The notes: generated by a model from the letters alone, not told the origin. A stretch of DNA of 56,402 nt from an uncultured Lachnospiraceae bacterium (GCA_947245585.1 CAMXPV010000024.1:1-56402); one strand, 5' to 3'. Numbered from the stretch's first letter, positions 44,755 to 53,063 are shown. Made by a program: numbers and translations.

Positions 44755-45264
44755 ATGGATAGGTTAGAAGAGGTTAAAAAAGTAAGTAGACTTATTGCAA
44801 AAATGGGAAAGATATTTCAAATAGTGTTTGGAATCTTTACTGGAATCTTTTTGATTTCTATTATCATATTGTCTGTATTACGAAATACTCTCAATGGCAT
44901 GACCGTTGCGTTCCAAATAGGTGTTAATTTTGATAATTTGGGATATTGGGCTAACAAATTAGCAAGTGAAGGAAAGATTATAGACGCATTTATTGTATTT
45001 GGTATATCTGGATTATTGTTTTCGCTTATGATAACAATAATCATGCACTTTGTTATAAAAATTTTTGCCAATTTTTGTGATGCGTATTCACCGTTCTTAC
45101 CAGAGACGGTAAAGGATTTAAAAATAATTTCTGCACTGGTTACATTACTCATTTTGAGAAACAGTATTGGATTAGGTATGATTTCAGGATTTGTCTTCTG
45201 GGGAATCATTCAGCTCTACGAATATGGGTGCGAATTACAAAATCAGGCAGATGAAACATTGTAG
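44755..45264 (+). CDS. DUF2975-like four-TM membrane protein
   Basis: 169-residue integral membrane protein with about four hydrophobic segments (~18-40, 80-100, 103-125, 130-150), in the size and layout of DUF2975 proteins. These are typically encoded just before a small YozG-type XRE regulator, as here. I start at ATG 44755 with GGGAGG upstream rather than at the in-frame ATG 44740. Function unknown; the pair may be a membrane-sensing repressor module. DUF2975 is recalled by pattern, not searched. Confidence 0.7.
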   Translation: MDRLEEVKKVSRLIAKMGKIFQIVFGIFTGIFLISIIILSVLRNTLNGMTVAFQIGVNFDNLGYWANKLASEGKIIDAFIVFGISGLLFSLMITIIMHFVIKIFANFCDAYSPFLPETVKDLKIISALVTLLILRNSIGLGMISGFVFWGIIQLYEYGCELQNQADETL

Positions 45265-45273
45265 GTGATAAAA

Positions 45274-45480
45274 ATGGCTATTATTTTAAGATTAGACAGA
45301 GTTATGGCTGACAGGAAAATTTCTTTGAATGGTTTGGCAGATCAAGTGGGGATAGCAAATGTCAATTTATCTAAAATAAAAACAGGAAAAGTAAGTGCGA
45401 TCCGTTTCTCGACATTGAATGCGATATGTGATGTACTGGATTGCCAACCGGGAGACATATTAGAATTTCAAAAAGATTAA
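45274..45480 (+). CDS. XRE family helix-turn-helix regulator (YozG-like)
   Basis: 68-residue Cro/CI-type DNA-binding protein. Seen: MAIILRLDRVMADRKISLNGLADQVGIANVNLSKIKTGKVSAIRF, a complete HTH, then TLNAICDVLDCQPGDILEF, typical of YozG-like repressors. I use ATG 45274 behind AGGTGAT; GTG 45265 would start in the stop region of the membrane gene. Co-transcribed with the DUF2975-like gene and probably autoregulatory. Confidence 0.88.
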   Translation: MAIILRLDRVMADRKISLNGLADQVGIANVNLSKIKTGKVSAIRFSTLNAICDVLDCQPGDILEFQKD

Positions 45481-45507
45481 TCTGGTAACAACACAAAATA
45501 ATAGGAG

Positions 45508-45550
45508 ATCGCCGCTATGGTTTATTGCCAGATGCGGCGGTTTCCATTTT
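45508..45550 (+). terminator. Hairpin after the XRE gene
   Basis: GC-rich arms CGCCGC (45510-45515) and GCGGCG (45534-45539), extended by weaker pairs, then GTTTCCATTTT. Twenty-nine bases after the XRE stop; the loop is 18 bases, so it is a moderate terminator. Confidence 0.5.
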
Positions 45551-45603
45551 TACATATTGGCTACAGTTGCCGTGGGAGGCAGACATTTCTTTGCGGGAAG
45601 CAG

Positions 45604-45671
45604 ATTTCACACCCAAAATGAAACATTTGGCACCCTGCAATCAGTTGGTAATATGCCAATGCCGATATAAT
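45604..45671 (+). promoter_or_regulatory. LytTR-type operator repeats and promoter upstream of the two-component genes
   Basis: ATTTCACACC (45604-45613) and ATTTGGCACC (45625-45634) are direct repeats exactly 21 bases apart, the spacing known for LytTR response-regulator sites. TATAAT follows at 45666-45671 with no good -35 (AGTTGG at 45643-45648), as expected for an activator-dependent promoter. The same repeat type occurs before the effector operon at 47904. Confidence 0.6.
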
Positions 45672-45720
45672 AAATGATATTCAGATGTTTTTTATTTTAG
45701 GTGCTGAAAGGAAAAAATTG

Positions 45721-46443
45721 ATGAAGATAGCGGTTTGTGATGATGACCGGCCAATTCGGGAAGAATTGATCCGTCTGATACAAAGGCAGGTATCTGATGC
45801 GGATATCACAGAGTTTCAGTCGGGGGAAGAAATGCTCTGTGCCGGAGCGGATTTCGATATTTATTTTCTTGATATTGAAATGGATTCCGTGTCCGGCATG
45901 GAGTTGGCAAGACATATTAGAGAACAGGAAGAAATAAGCAGGAAAAGGAGCCTTATCATTTTCGTGACAGGGTATCGGGAATACATGGGAGAGGCGTTTG
46001 ACGTCAATGCTTTCCACTATCTGCTAAAGCCTTTGGACGAGGATAAATTTGCAGAGGTTTTTAGCCGTGCATGGAAAGAGGCATCCGCTTTTTGCGAACA
46101 GGAAAAGAAATACATCATGGTGAAAAGCCTTGGAACCCGGCAGAGACTATTTCTAAAGAATATTTACTATATTGAGAGCCGTAATAAAAAAGTCATTATC
46201 CATACATCGGACAAAACGTTGGAAGTCTATGGGAAGATGGAAGAATTGGAAAACAGGCTGGGCAGTACCTTTTACCGCTGCCACAGATGCTATCTTGTAA
46301 ACATGGAGAAGATAGCTGCTTACAGTGCGGATAACATACAGGTCATAAATGGGGATAACCTGCTCCTTGCAAGAACGAAATATTCTGATTTCATCAAAGC
46401 CTATATGCGGTATATCAAAAATGGAGGGATTGTCAATGTTTGA
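45721..46443 (+). CDS. LytTR family response regulator (AgrA-like)
   Basis: 240-residue response regulator. Receiver ~1-120 with acidic pocket CDDD (7-9), phosphorylation Asp51 in YFLDIEMD, FVTGYREYMGEAFDVNAFHYLLKP with the conserved Lys; LytTR DNA-binding domain ~140-240 with LKNIYYIESRNKKVIIHT and FYRCHRCYLVNMEKI. Start ATG 45721 behind AAAGGAAA. The adjoining kinase gene overlaps by eight bases. Cytoplasmic; expected to bind paired 9-10-bp direct repeats, and two matching sites are present in this locus. Confidence 0.95.
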   Translation: MKIAVCDDDRPIREELIRLIQRQVSDADITEFQSGEEMLCAGADFDIYFLDIEMDSVSGMELARHIREQEEISRKRSLIIFVTGYREYMGEAFDVNAFHYLLKPLDEDKFAEVFSRAWKEASAFCEQEKKYIMVKSLGTRQRLFLKNIYYIESRNKKVIIHTSDKTLEVYGKMEELENRLGSTFYRCHRCYLVNMEKIAAYSADNIQVINGDNLLLARTKYSDFIKAYMRYIKNGGIVNV

Positions 46444-47890
46444 TCTGTTGCTTCCGGTTTCCATGTACTTGATCGACAGTATTTTGAGTGTTGTCTATAC
46501 ACGGCGTTTTTTGAAAGAAAAGTATGAAAAAAGGGGAATGCCGGTGATCTGGTCCGGCATTTATTTCTTGATCCAGATTCTGGTATTTATCATAGGAGCC
46601 GACAGATTTCCGGTGGGCATAGCTGCCAGGATCATCTTAAATATCTGTATTCTGCTGTTCCTGCAGTCTTTTTTCTTCCAAAAAGAGATACAAAAACAGT
46701 TTTTTGTTACCTTTAGTTTCGTGGCAGGAACAGAGACGGCGAAATATATGTTCGTTACGTTTGATATTGTGGTAAGCGGATGGGGAAATCAGATCTTAGA
46801 TCATCTGCTTGCAGAGGAGATCTTAAATACGGTAGAAAAAACTGAGACTGTGATAACGATTTACAATACAGGGATGTTGGTCTTATGTGTATTGTGTTAT
46901 ATCCTGTTATTGTCCGGATTTCTGTTTTTCATAAGCAGGAAGTATGAAAAAAAGGACTATCCGTTACAGACACATGAGAACGTTTTTCTACTCTTACCCT
47001 GTATTGCTGCGCTGTGTATCTCAGTCATCATAAGACTGATTATCAGTTCGCTGAATAATGGGTTGGGGATCGTGATTTATGAGGCCGTTCCACCGATTCG
47101 GTTTTGGCTGCCTGTTGTCGGGGTCCTGATGCTTTCTGATGTGATTGCCAGTGTCGTACTGTTTCAGAAGCAGGTACAGTACCATGAAGAGACAGGGAAA
47201 CGTGCTCTGTTAGAAAACCAAGTCCGGCAGATGCAAAAAGAGATCACGGAGATACAGGATATCTATAGCGACATGAGGGGGCTCCGGCATGATATGAGAA
47301 GCCATTTAGCCAACATCTCCCTGCTTGTCAATGGTGCGGCAGATTCTGCAGAGGAAGAATTGGAAAGCTATATCGGTAAAATGGAGGAAACGGTCAGCAG
47401 GTTAGACTTTACCTATCAGACAGGCAATCCAATCACGGATATTATCATCCACCAGAAAGGACAGGAAGCGGGGAAGAAACAGATACCGTTTGAGGTTGAT
47501 TTCGCTTATCCATGCAAACTGCAGATAGATGTTTATGACATTGCTGTGATCTTGAATAATGCGCTGGAAAATGCCATAGAAGCATGCGGCAGGGCAGAGG
47601 GGGAAAGACAGATCAGCTTACGTTCCTTTGTAAGAGGTTGTCTATTTTTTATAGAGGTTGAGAATGATTTTGCAGGGAACATTGTCATGGAAAAAGAAAG
47701 CGGGCTGCCGGTCAGCAGCAAGGGAAACGGGAAGCTGCATGGGATCGGCATATCCAACATGCAAAGGTGTGCGAGGAAGTATATGGGGGATATTGATATC
47801 GCAATCTCCGAGACAGACGGCAGGAAGAGGTTCAGCCTTACAATCATGATGAATGGAAAAACTCTGCCGGAAACCGTGTCAGTAAACTGA
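46436..47890 (+). CDS. GHKL-type sensor histidine kinase (AgrC-like)
   Basis: 484-residue membrane kinase. About six TM segments in residues 1-245, then a coiled linker, the phospho-acceptor His285 in GLRHDMRSHL, N-box ILNNALENAIEAC, and G-box HGIGISNMQRCARKY near the C terminus. This is the AgrC/HPK10 layout that senses peptides in known systems. ATG 46436 has GGAGGG upstream and overlaps the regulator gene; the longer in-frame extension to 46349 is unnecessary. No AgrB or AgrD is nearby, so the signal is unknown. Confidence 0.93.
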   Translation: MFDLLLPVSMYLIDSILSVVYTRRFLKEKYEKRGMPVIWSGIYFLIQILVFIIGADRFPVGIAARIILNICILLFLQSFFFQKEIQKQFFVTFSFVAGTETAKYMFVTFDIVVSGWGNQILDHLLAEEILNTVEKTETVITIYNTGMLVLCVLCYILLLSGFLFFISRKYEKKDYPLQTHENVFLLLPCIAALCISVIIRLIISSLNNGLGIVIYEAVPPIRFWLPVVGVLMLSDVIASVVLFQKQVQYHEETGKRALLENQVRQMQKEITEIQDIYSDMRGLRHDMRSHLANISLLVNGAADSAEEELESYIGKMEETVSRLDFTYQTGNPITDIIIHQKGQEAGKKQIPFEVDFAYPCKLQIDVYDIAVILNNALENAIEACGRAEGERQISLRSFVRGCLFFIEVENDFAGNIVMEKESGLPVSSKGNGKLHGIGISNMQRCARKYMGDIDIAISETDGRKRFSLTIMMNGKTLPETVSVN

Positions 47891-47903
47891 CGGTATACTA
47901 TAA

Positions 47904-47934
47904 GTTTCGCGCCTGAAATGGAGCAGTTCGCGCC
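47904..47934 (+). promoter_or_regulatory. LytTR-type operator repeats upstream of the effector operon
   Basis: GTTTCGCGCC (47904-47913) and AGTTCGCGCC (47925-47934) are direct repeats 21 bases apart in the 113-base gap after the kinase. They share the RKTTCGCRCC consensus with the pair upstream of the response regulator. A -10-like GATAAA (47965-47970) sits about 40 bases after the second repeat start, the same distance as in that promoter. Confidence 0.65.
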
Positions 47935-48003
47935 AAATCTATGAAAAATATTTTGAAGGCCGGCGATAAAGAAAGTAAGAACATTTATCAGGAGGGAGAC
48001 AGG

Positions 48004-48966
48004 ATGATAAACACAGCTTTTACAGGCGCAGCCGGACTTCGTCGGCCATTGTTACACACGAAAAAAACAAACAAACTGGCTAGACAGCGGGCGGCGCTCC
48101 AACTTTTGTCGGGAGCAGGAAACGGCAGAAAGAGGGACAGTCTTACTATTTCCAACGAAGCGAGGAGGTTTTCAAGGGAAAGCGCCGTGGCTTTGGTTGA
48201 CAAGAGCGCAAATGTATCTAGGGAAGAGTTATCCTATTATTTCGCAAACTATAAGAATCCTCGTGCGATTCTGGATGGGATCAATTTCAGCGAAGGGATT
48301 TCCTGTGGATACAATCCTGCGTTTAAGGATTATGGCGTTATGCGCTTTCATTATAACGGGAGCAGGCAGATCATACCCCTTTATGCCGTGCCCAAAATGA
48401 GTGCGGGGGCTCTTCCGGAAATTCATGCCGACAATAATACATTGGTTTTGGATGATAAGAGCTATTACGCATGGACAGCGCCCAGCGGCCGCCGGTATCC
48501 GTGGGCTGTTTTTAACGGATATGTCGGATGGGCATCGTCGGAAGCTATGCTGGCAGAAGATAAAGATATGAACCGGGGAGAAAACAGCGATAGATGGAAG
48601 ATGCGGAAGGCGGGTAACATCTTGTCGAATCTGGCGCAGGGAAGGGGTCTGTGGGAAGAACTGTACAGCAGGAAGGAGGTTTTAGCGACCTGCGAGAAAG
48701 TCGGGATTAAGCCAGGATTCTTTTCCATAGATGCAGGTGCCGGAAAGCATACCTATATCCTGCGGGAAGATGGTGACGTGATAAATGTGGATAATAACAT
48801 TACGCGGTGGAATAACATGAATTGGATGGAAGTGGGTTATAAAGAGGGGGACACATTTTCCATTTATGGCAATGAATACGCAATAGACAGCAGCGGACAC
48901 ATCCATGTTTCGGCGGAGGATACATTTACATCAACTGAGGTTAAATATCCAAAGCGTACCATGTAA
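48004..48966 (+). CDS. Uncharacterised effector-operon protein 1 (320 aa)
   Basis: First gene of a four-gene operon behind the LytTR kinase. No signal peptide or TM segment. Basic N-terminal ~50 residues (AGLRRPLLHTKKTNKLARQR), a SLTISNEARRFSRESA stretch like those in proteins linked to flagella or self-assembly in Firmicutes, then a globular part with YYAWTAPSGRRYPWAVFNGYVGW and a C-terminal GIKPGFFSIDAGAGKHTYIL ... GYKEGDTFSIYGNEYAIDSSGHIHV. The C-terminal part resembles, from memory, DUF3879-type proteins; I could not verify this. ATG 48004 follows GGAGGGAG. Export route and function are unknown. Confidence 0.7.
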   Translation: MINTAFTGAAGLRRPLLHTKKTNKLARQRAALQLLSGAGNGRKRDSLTISNEARRFSRESAVALVDKSANVSREELSYYFANYKNPRAILDGINFSEGISCGYNPAFKDYGVMRFHYNGSRQIIPLYAVPKMSAGALPEIHADNNTLVLDDKSYYAWTAPSGRRYPWAVFNGYVGWASSEAMLAEDKDMNRGENSDRWKMRKAGNILSNLAQGRGLWEELYSRKEVLATCEKVGIKPGFFSIDAGAGKHTYILREDGDVINVDNNITRWNNMNWMEVGYKEGDTFSIYGNEYAIDSSGHIHVSAEDTFTSTEVKYPKRTM

Positions 48967-49005
48967 CATATTTAAACGATTATTTTAGCTAGGAGAGGAG
49001 AAAGT

Positions 49006-49647
49006 ATGATGCAGGTAGGATTAAGCAATTACCAGATCGGGAACAGCAATATGGCAGAGAAGGCAGGCAATAAACAGGCAGAGAAAAAAGCAGAGGACAA
49101 ATACGCCAATGTATCAGCGTATGAGGCTTACTTAAAGGATAAGTACCCTTGCTTGACGGCTTCCAATTATAAGGTGACGATATCACCGGTGTATTTGGAG
49201 AAATGTATCAAAGATCCGGAAAAGGCCGAACAGTTGGAAACAAATTTGAAAGTTATACCTAAGGAGCATCAAAGTTTGATCGCAGAATGGAAGGCTCTAG
49301 GAGCAGATGTAAAAAATGAAGAATGGGTTTTTCATGAAGATGGTAATGTCGGGTTTAGTCCTAATATGTATGTTACTAGCAAGAGTACATCATCTGGCAG
49401 CGGTATTCAAGATAAAATATCGGAGAAAAAAGGTCAGAGAAAAACGCCGTCACCGCTGGAGCATTATGAAAAGAGGAAACTTTTAAGAGAGCAGTTCGAG
49501 GAGAGGCTGGCGGAGAAGGAATATCTGAAAGAACAGTTGGAAGAAAAAGAGATGAAGGATGAATTACTGGAAAAAAGCATTTTGTCAAAGGAACAAAATA
49601 CCAACAGATTCATTGAGCGGTATGAAGCCAATATGTTGACATCTTAA
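49006..49647 (+). CDS. Uncharacterised effector-operon protein 2 (213 aa, paralogue A)
   Basis: No signal peptide. Residues 1-80 (MMQVGLSNYQIGNSNMAEKAG, then AYLKDKYPCLTASNYKVTISPVYLEKCIKDPE) resemble the DUF6033-like pattern seen in Lachnospiraceae, recalled not searched. Residues ~81-150 are variable; residues ~151-213 form a charged coiled coil (HYEKRKLLREQFEERLAEKE ... EEKEMKDELLEKS) ending FIERYEANMLTS. The gene at 50683 encodes a paralogue nearly identical at both ends and divergent in the middle. ATG 49006 with GGAGAGGAG. Function unknown. Confidence 0.7.
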   Translation: MMQVGLSNYQIGNSNMAEKAGNKQAEKKAEDKYANVSAYEAYLKDKYPCLTASNYKVTISPVYLEKCIKDPEKAEQLETNLKVIPKEHQSLIAEWKALGADVKNEEWVFHEDGNVGFSPNMYVTSKSTSSGSGIQDKISEKKGQRKTPSPLEHYEKRKLLREQFEERLAEKEYLKEQLEEKEMKDELLEKSILSKEQNTNRFIERYEANMLTS

Positions 49648-49678
49648 AAACATCACTTAATCAAGGAGGAGAAGGTTT

Positions 49679-50656
49679 ATGAGTTACATGGATGTTGATT
49701 TAACAAATTACACAGGGGTCAGTGAAAAGAGAGCCGATAGCTACAACAATCGGGCGGCGAAAGCGCAGCAGGCGGCAGGGACGCAAACTGCTGAAGAACG
49801 TAAGAAGGCTTACGAGGACATGGGGATTCATGCCGAACGGTTTACTGTTGACATCTCACCGGACTCGCAGGAGTTTATGGCACAGGTTGCGGAGCGCAAA
49901 GCGGCGCAGGCGGCGGAGCAGGCAAAGCTGGAGGCGGAAAATCCGTGGAGTCCTTTTGACTATAGGGGAGATTTGAGCAAAAATGAACCGACGCAATATC
50001 TGGTGTTTAGCAAATTCCTGTATGACAAAGGTGTGTTTCAGGATATGGGTGATGAGCAGGCAGGAAAAATAGAGGATATGCTGCGCAATATTACTTCGGG
50101 GATGGATAGCATCAGGGGGCCCTTGGATGCAGGACGTTGGGATAATAGTATGTCCCATGAAGCGGCAAAGTTGGATTTGATTTCTTCCGTTAATGCGCTC
50201 AACTATTTTGCGGATACCTTTGTGCCGGAGGGCGTGCGGGATTCCTTTAAGGGCCTGATCAAAGAATATGAAAACTATAACAGCAAAATCGTTGACAATC
50301 ACAAAAACGGTATGGACTGGTACAGTGAAAGCATGAAAGACATTCCCGCGCCTGACGCGACCGGCGTGAGTGTAGACGTGCGGAAGGCACAGGAGCGGAC
50401 GAAGGCGTATCAGCAGATTGGCAGGGTAACGCATACGGATGAGGAAGAAAAATGGTTACAAGAAGATTATCAGGCGCTCTTTGAAAAGCTGATGAAGAAA
50501 GAGGACAGCGCCAAAAATACGTTTGACAGCCTGCAGAAACTTCTTGTAAATTATGCCTCAGGCGGCAGTAAAAATAATGTGGTGCTTGATCTGTTAAATG
50601 CCAATAATGCAGGAAGTATTAACAGAATGTTCCAGTATTGGTCAGCTATGTTCTAA
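49679..50656 (+). CDS. Uncharacterised effector-operon protein 3 (325 aa)
   Basis: Lies between the two paralogues. Opens MSYMDVDLTNYTGVSEKRADSYNN with an Ala/Gln/Lys-rich helical stretch (AAKAQQAAGTQTAEERKKAY; QVAERKAAQAAEQAKLEAE), contains RFTVDISPDSQEFMAQ similar in style to the TISPxYLEK of its neighbours, and continues with a helical C-terminal domain (MDSIRGPLDAGRW, NALNYFADTFVPEGVRDSFKGLIKEYENY). No signal peptide, TM helix or known catalytic motif. A strong GGAGGAGAAGG precedes ATG 49679. I do not recognise a family with confidence. Confidence 0.65.
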   Translation: MSYMDVDLTNYTGVSEKRADSYNNRAAKAQQAAGTQTAEERKKAYEDMGIHAERFTVDISPDSQEFMAQVAERKAAQAAEQAKLEAENPWSPFDYRGDLSKNEPTQYLVFSKFLYDKGVFQDMGDEQAGKIEDMLRNITSGMDSIRGPLDAGRWDNSMSHEAAKLDLISSVNALNYFADTFVPEGVRDSFKGLIKEYENYNSKIVDNHKNGMDWYSESMKDIPAPDATGVSVDVRKAQERTKAYQQIGRVTHTDEEEKWLQEDYQALFEKLMKKEDSAKNTFDSLQKLLVNYASGGSKNNVVLDLLNANNAGSINRMFQYWSAMF

Positions 50657-50682
50657 CAATTTTTGATAAAAAGGAGGAAAGT

Positions 50683-51324
50683 ATGATGCAGATGGGATTA
50701 AATAATTACCAGATTGGGAATAGCAATGTGGCAGAGAGGGCAGGCAATAAACAGGCGGAGAAAAAAACAGAGGACAAATACGCCAGTGTGTCCGCGTATC
50801 AGGTTTACCTGAAAGATAAGTATTCTTGTTTATCGGCATCTGATTATAAGGTGACGATATCACCGGCGTATTTGGAGAAATGTATCAAAGATCCCAAGGA
50901 AGCCGAACTGTTGGAAAAAAATCTGGCACATGTACCGGTCAGCCATCAGATGGCAAAGGCGTTTTGGAGCGCCCAGGGGGCAAGGGTTGTGAATGAGGAA
51001 TTGATTTTTGACGAAAACGGAAATTGCTGTGGCAGCCCTAATACATATGTGACAAACAGTAAATCATTATCAGACAACCGTGTGCATAATGAGGCACCAA
51101 TGAAGAGAGGACAGCGGAAAAAGGTTTCACCGCAGCAGCATTATGAAAAGAGAAAATTATTAAGAGAGCAGTTTGATGAGAGACTGGCAGAGAAAGAGTA
51201 CCTGAAAGAGCAGTTAGAAGAAAAAGAGATGAAGGATGAATTACTGGAAAAAAGCATTTTGTCAAAGGAACGTAATGCAGGCAGGTTCATTGAGCGGTAT
51301 GAGGCCAATATTTTGACATCATAA
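50683..51324 (+). CDS. Uncharacterised effector-operon protein 4 (213 aa, paralogue B)
   Basis: Paralogue of the protein at 49006, same length. Residues 1-80 and 151-213 are almost identical to it, including SNYQIGN-type start (NNYQIGNSNVAERAGNKQ), AYLEKCIKDP and the C-terminal coiled coil ending ERYEANILTS. Residues ~81-150 differ widely (AHVPVSHQMAKAFWSAQGAR... versus KVIPKEHQSLIAEWKALGAD...). ATG 50683 follows AAGGAGGAAA; the upstream in-frame ATG 50638 lies inside the previous gene. A tandem duplication with a diversified centre is the simplest reading. Confidence 0.7.
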   Translation: MMQMGLNNYQIGNSNVAERAGNKQAEKKTEDKYASVSAYQVYLKDKYSCLSASDYKVTISPAYLEKCIKDPKEAELLEKNLAHVPVSHQMAKAFWSAQGARVVNEELIFDENGNCCGSPNTYVTNSKSLSDNRVHNEAPMKRGQRKKVSPQQHYEKRKLLREQFDERLAEKEYLKEQLEEKEMKDELLEKSILSKERNAGRFIERYEANILTS

Positions 51325-51434
51325 TTTGTTGAGTATGTTGTAAACTGGCATTAAAGAAAAAACATATTTAGGGCTTTGCCATTTTTGGAAAAAAGTGTTC
51401 ACAATTTGGGAAGTCCTTTTATGTGAAATAAAAA

Positions 51435-51472
51435 TTGACTTTTATACCACATTTGATTAAAATATGTTGTAT
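51435..51472 (+). promoter_or_regulatory. Promoter and inverted repeat at the start of the AbiE-type operon
   Basis: TTGACT (51435-51440), 17 bases, TAAAAT (51458-51463). The ATG of the next gene is at 51471, seven bases after the -10, so the mRNA is expected to be leaderless. ATACCACAT (51444-51452) and ATGTTGTAT (51464-51472) form an inverted repeat with eight of nine pairs across the -10 and start codon, a plausible site for antitoxin autorepression. Confidence 0.65.
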
Positions 51473-52061
51473 GAAAATAAATAAAAAGGAAATTATCGAA
51501 ACAAAAATTTTAAAAAATCAAGGAATTATACAGATTGCTGACATTGTTGCTGAGGGTATCTCAAAGCAGTACGCAATAAAGTATTTGCAAGAAAAAAATT
51601 GTGAAAGGATTGCAAAAGGCGTGTATCTGGCACCAGATGCGTGGCAGGATGATTTGTATATTATTTCCCTGCAATATAAGAAAATTGTCTATTCTCACGA
51701 TACAGCTTTATATCTGCTTGGATTATTGGAACGGGAGCCAATCTGTTTTACAGTTACCGTACCAAGGGGATATAAGGTGAATTATAAAGGGAAAAGCCCG
51801 CTTAAAAAGGTAACGGCAGTTGAGGAACGATATTCATTGGGCATGGATATTGCTGTTACACCATATGGGCATACTGTTCCATGCTATAATGCAGAGAGAA
51901 CTCTGTGCGATATTTTCAGGATAGACACAGAAATGCAGGAAAAACAGTTTGCTGTAAAAGAATACCTGAATGGGAAGAAAAATCTGCCAAGACTTATGGA
52001 ATATGCCAAAGTCCTTCAGGTAGAGAAGAGAATTAAACAATATATGGAGGTTCTGCTGTGA
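51471..52061 (+). CDS. AbiEi-type antitoxin / transcriptional regulator
   Basis: 196-residue type IV antitoxin of the AbiEi class, which represses its own operon. Seen: MKINKKEIIETKILKNQGIIQIADIVAEGISKQYAIKYL (winged-helix N terminus), ERIAKGVYLAPDAWQDDLYIIS, VYSHDTALYLLGLLEREPICFTVTVP, and CYNAERTLCDIFRIDTEMQ. No Shine-Dalgarno sequence precedes ATG 51471, and the promoter position predicts a leaderless start. It overlaps the toxin gene by four bases. Confidence 0.92.
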   Translation: MKINKKEIIETKILKNQGIIQIADIVAEGISKQYAIKYLQEKNCERIAKGVYLAPDAWQDDLYIISLQYKKIVYSHDTALYLLGLLEREPICFTVTVPRGYKVNYKGKSPLKKVTAVEERYSLGMDIAVTPYGHTVPCYNAERTLCDIFRIDTEMQEKQFAVKEYLNGKKNLPRLMEYAKVLQVEKRIKQYMEVLL

Positions 52062-52897
52062 TTCATACATCAACACAATTGAAAGCATTGGTAAGAAATA
52101 TATCTCATGGGGATAATGCAAAAGCTATGACGTTGATCAGAAATTTTATAATGGAAAGATTTTTGGAACGGATGTCTCTTTCAAAGTATAGTGGCAATTT
52201 AATATTAAAAGGCGGATTGCTGATCGCTTCTATGGTTGGACTTGATAATAGGGCAACAATGGATATAGATACTACGATACGGAACTATAATCTTTCAGCA
52301 GAGGAAGCAGAAAAAATGATTGAAGATATTATTGCTGTTTCCCTTGATGATGGAACCTGGTTTAATGTTAAAAGTGTTGAAAGTATTATGGACGAAGCAG
52401 AATATCCGGGAATTCGTTTTAAATTGGAAGCGGCTCTGGATACCATGAAAACACCTTTGAAAATTGATATTTCCACAGATGATGTGATTACACCAAAGGA
52501 AATGAATTATGAATACAAACTGATGTTTGAGGAACGAAGTATTTCTTTGTTAGCTTATAATCTTGAAACTGTATTGGCGGAAAAGATGGAGACCATAATC
52601 TCAAGGGGAACCTTAAATACTAGGATGAGAGATTATTATGATCTTATGATTTTAAGTGTAGTTAAATCGGACGCAATTAATTATGCTGATTTAGCGAAAG
52701 CGATTGAAGCTACAAGCAGAAAAAGAAATTCATATGAGCTTTTAGCAGATCCTAAACATATTTTGGAACAGATTAAATCGGATAGCGGACTGATGGAACA
52801 ATGGGGAATATATCAGCGTAAGTATGATTATGCTGTGGATTATCAATGGGAAGATGTCGTAAAGAATATTGAACAATTATTTACAAGATTGGTGTAG
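52058..52897 (+). CDS. AbiEii-type nucleotidyltransferase toxin
   Basis: 279-residue nucleotidyltransferase of the AbiEii/AbiGii family. Known AbiE modules cause bacteriostatic growth arrest and phage abortive infection; MenA-type homologues add nucleotides to tRNA acceptor ends. Seen: motif I LILKGGLLIASMVGLDNRATMDIDTTI (GG...DxD), a third acidic KIDISTDD, LLAYNLETVLAEKMETIISRG with the conserved Lys, and RMRDYYDLMIL. All motifs appear intact. Starts GTG 52058, overlapping the antitoxin stop. Confidence 0.93.
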   Translation: MIHTSTQLKALVRNISHGDNAKAMTLIRNFIMERFLERMSLSKYSGNLILKGGLLIASMVGLDNRATMDIDTTIRNYNLSAEEAEKMIEDIIAVSLDDGTWFNVKSVESIMDEAEYPGIRFKLEAALDTMKTPLKIDISTDDVITPKEMNYEYKLMFEERSISLLAYNLETVLAEKMETIISRGTLNTRMRDYYDLMILSVVKSDAINYADLAKAIEATSRKRNSYELLADPKHILEQIKSDSGLMEQWGIYQRKYDYAVDYQWEDVVKNIEQLFTRLV

Positions 52898-53017
52898 ATT
52901 GCAGAAATCTGTGTTCCCTACAATTCTTCTCATTTCTAAGATTTTTCAGGTCGATACAAGATTAATTTTGCACATTTTTCTGAAAAAATCCCAAACAAAA
53001 ACCACATAATTCCACTC

Positions 53018-53063
53018 TTGACAAAGCGACACGCATGACGCATAATAAAAAGCGACATGAGTG
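53018..53063 (+). promoter_or_regulatory. Promoter with direct repeats before the TetR-type gene
   Basis: TTGACA (53018-53023), 17 bases, CATAAT (53041-53046). AAGCGACAC begins at 53023/53024 and AAGCGACAT at about 53050, 26 bases apart, flanking the -10; with the nearby GCATG and TGAGTG they could form an autoregulatory operator. Confidence 0.5.

Noticed and set aside
45517..45621. 34-codon Cys-containing ORF before the LytTR genes, considered as a peptide pheromone
   Set aside because: It runs through the XRE terminator hairpin and into the operator repeats, has no leader or processing motif, and no AgrB-like protease is nearby.
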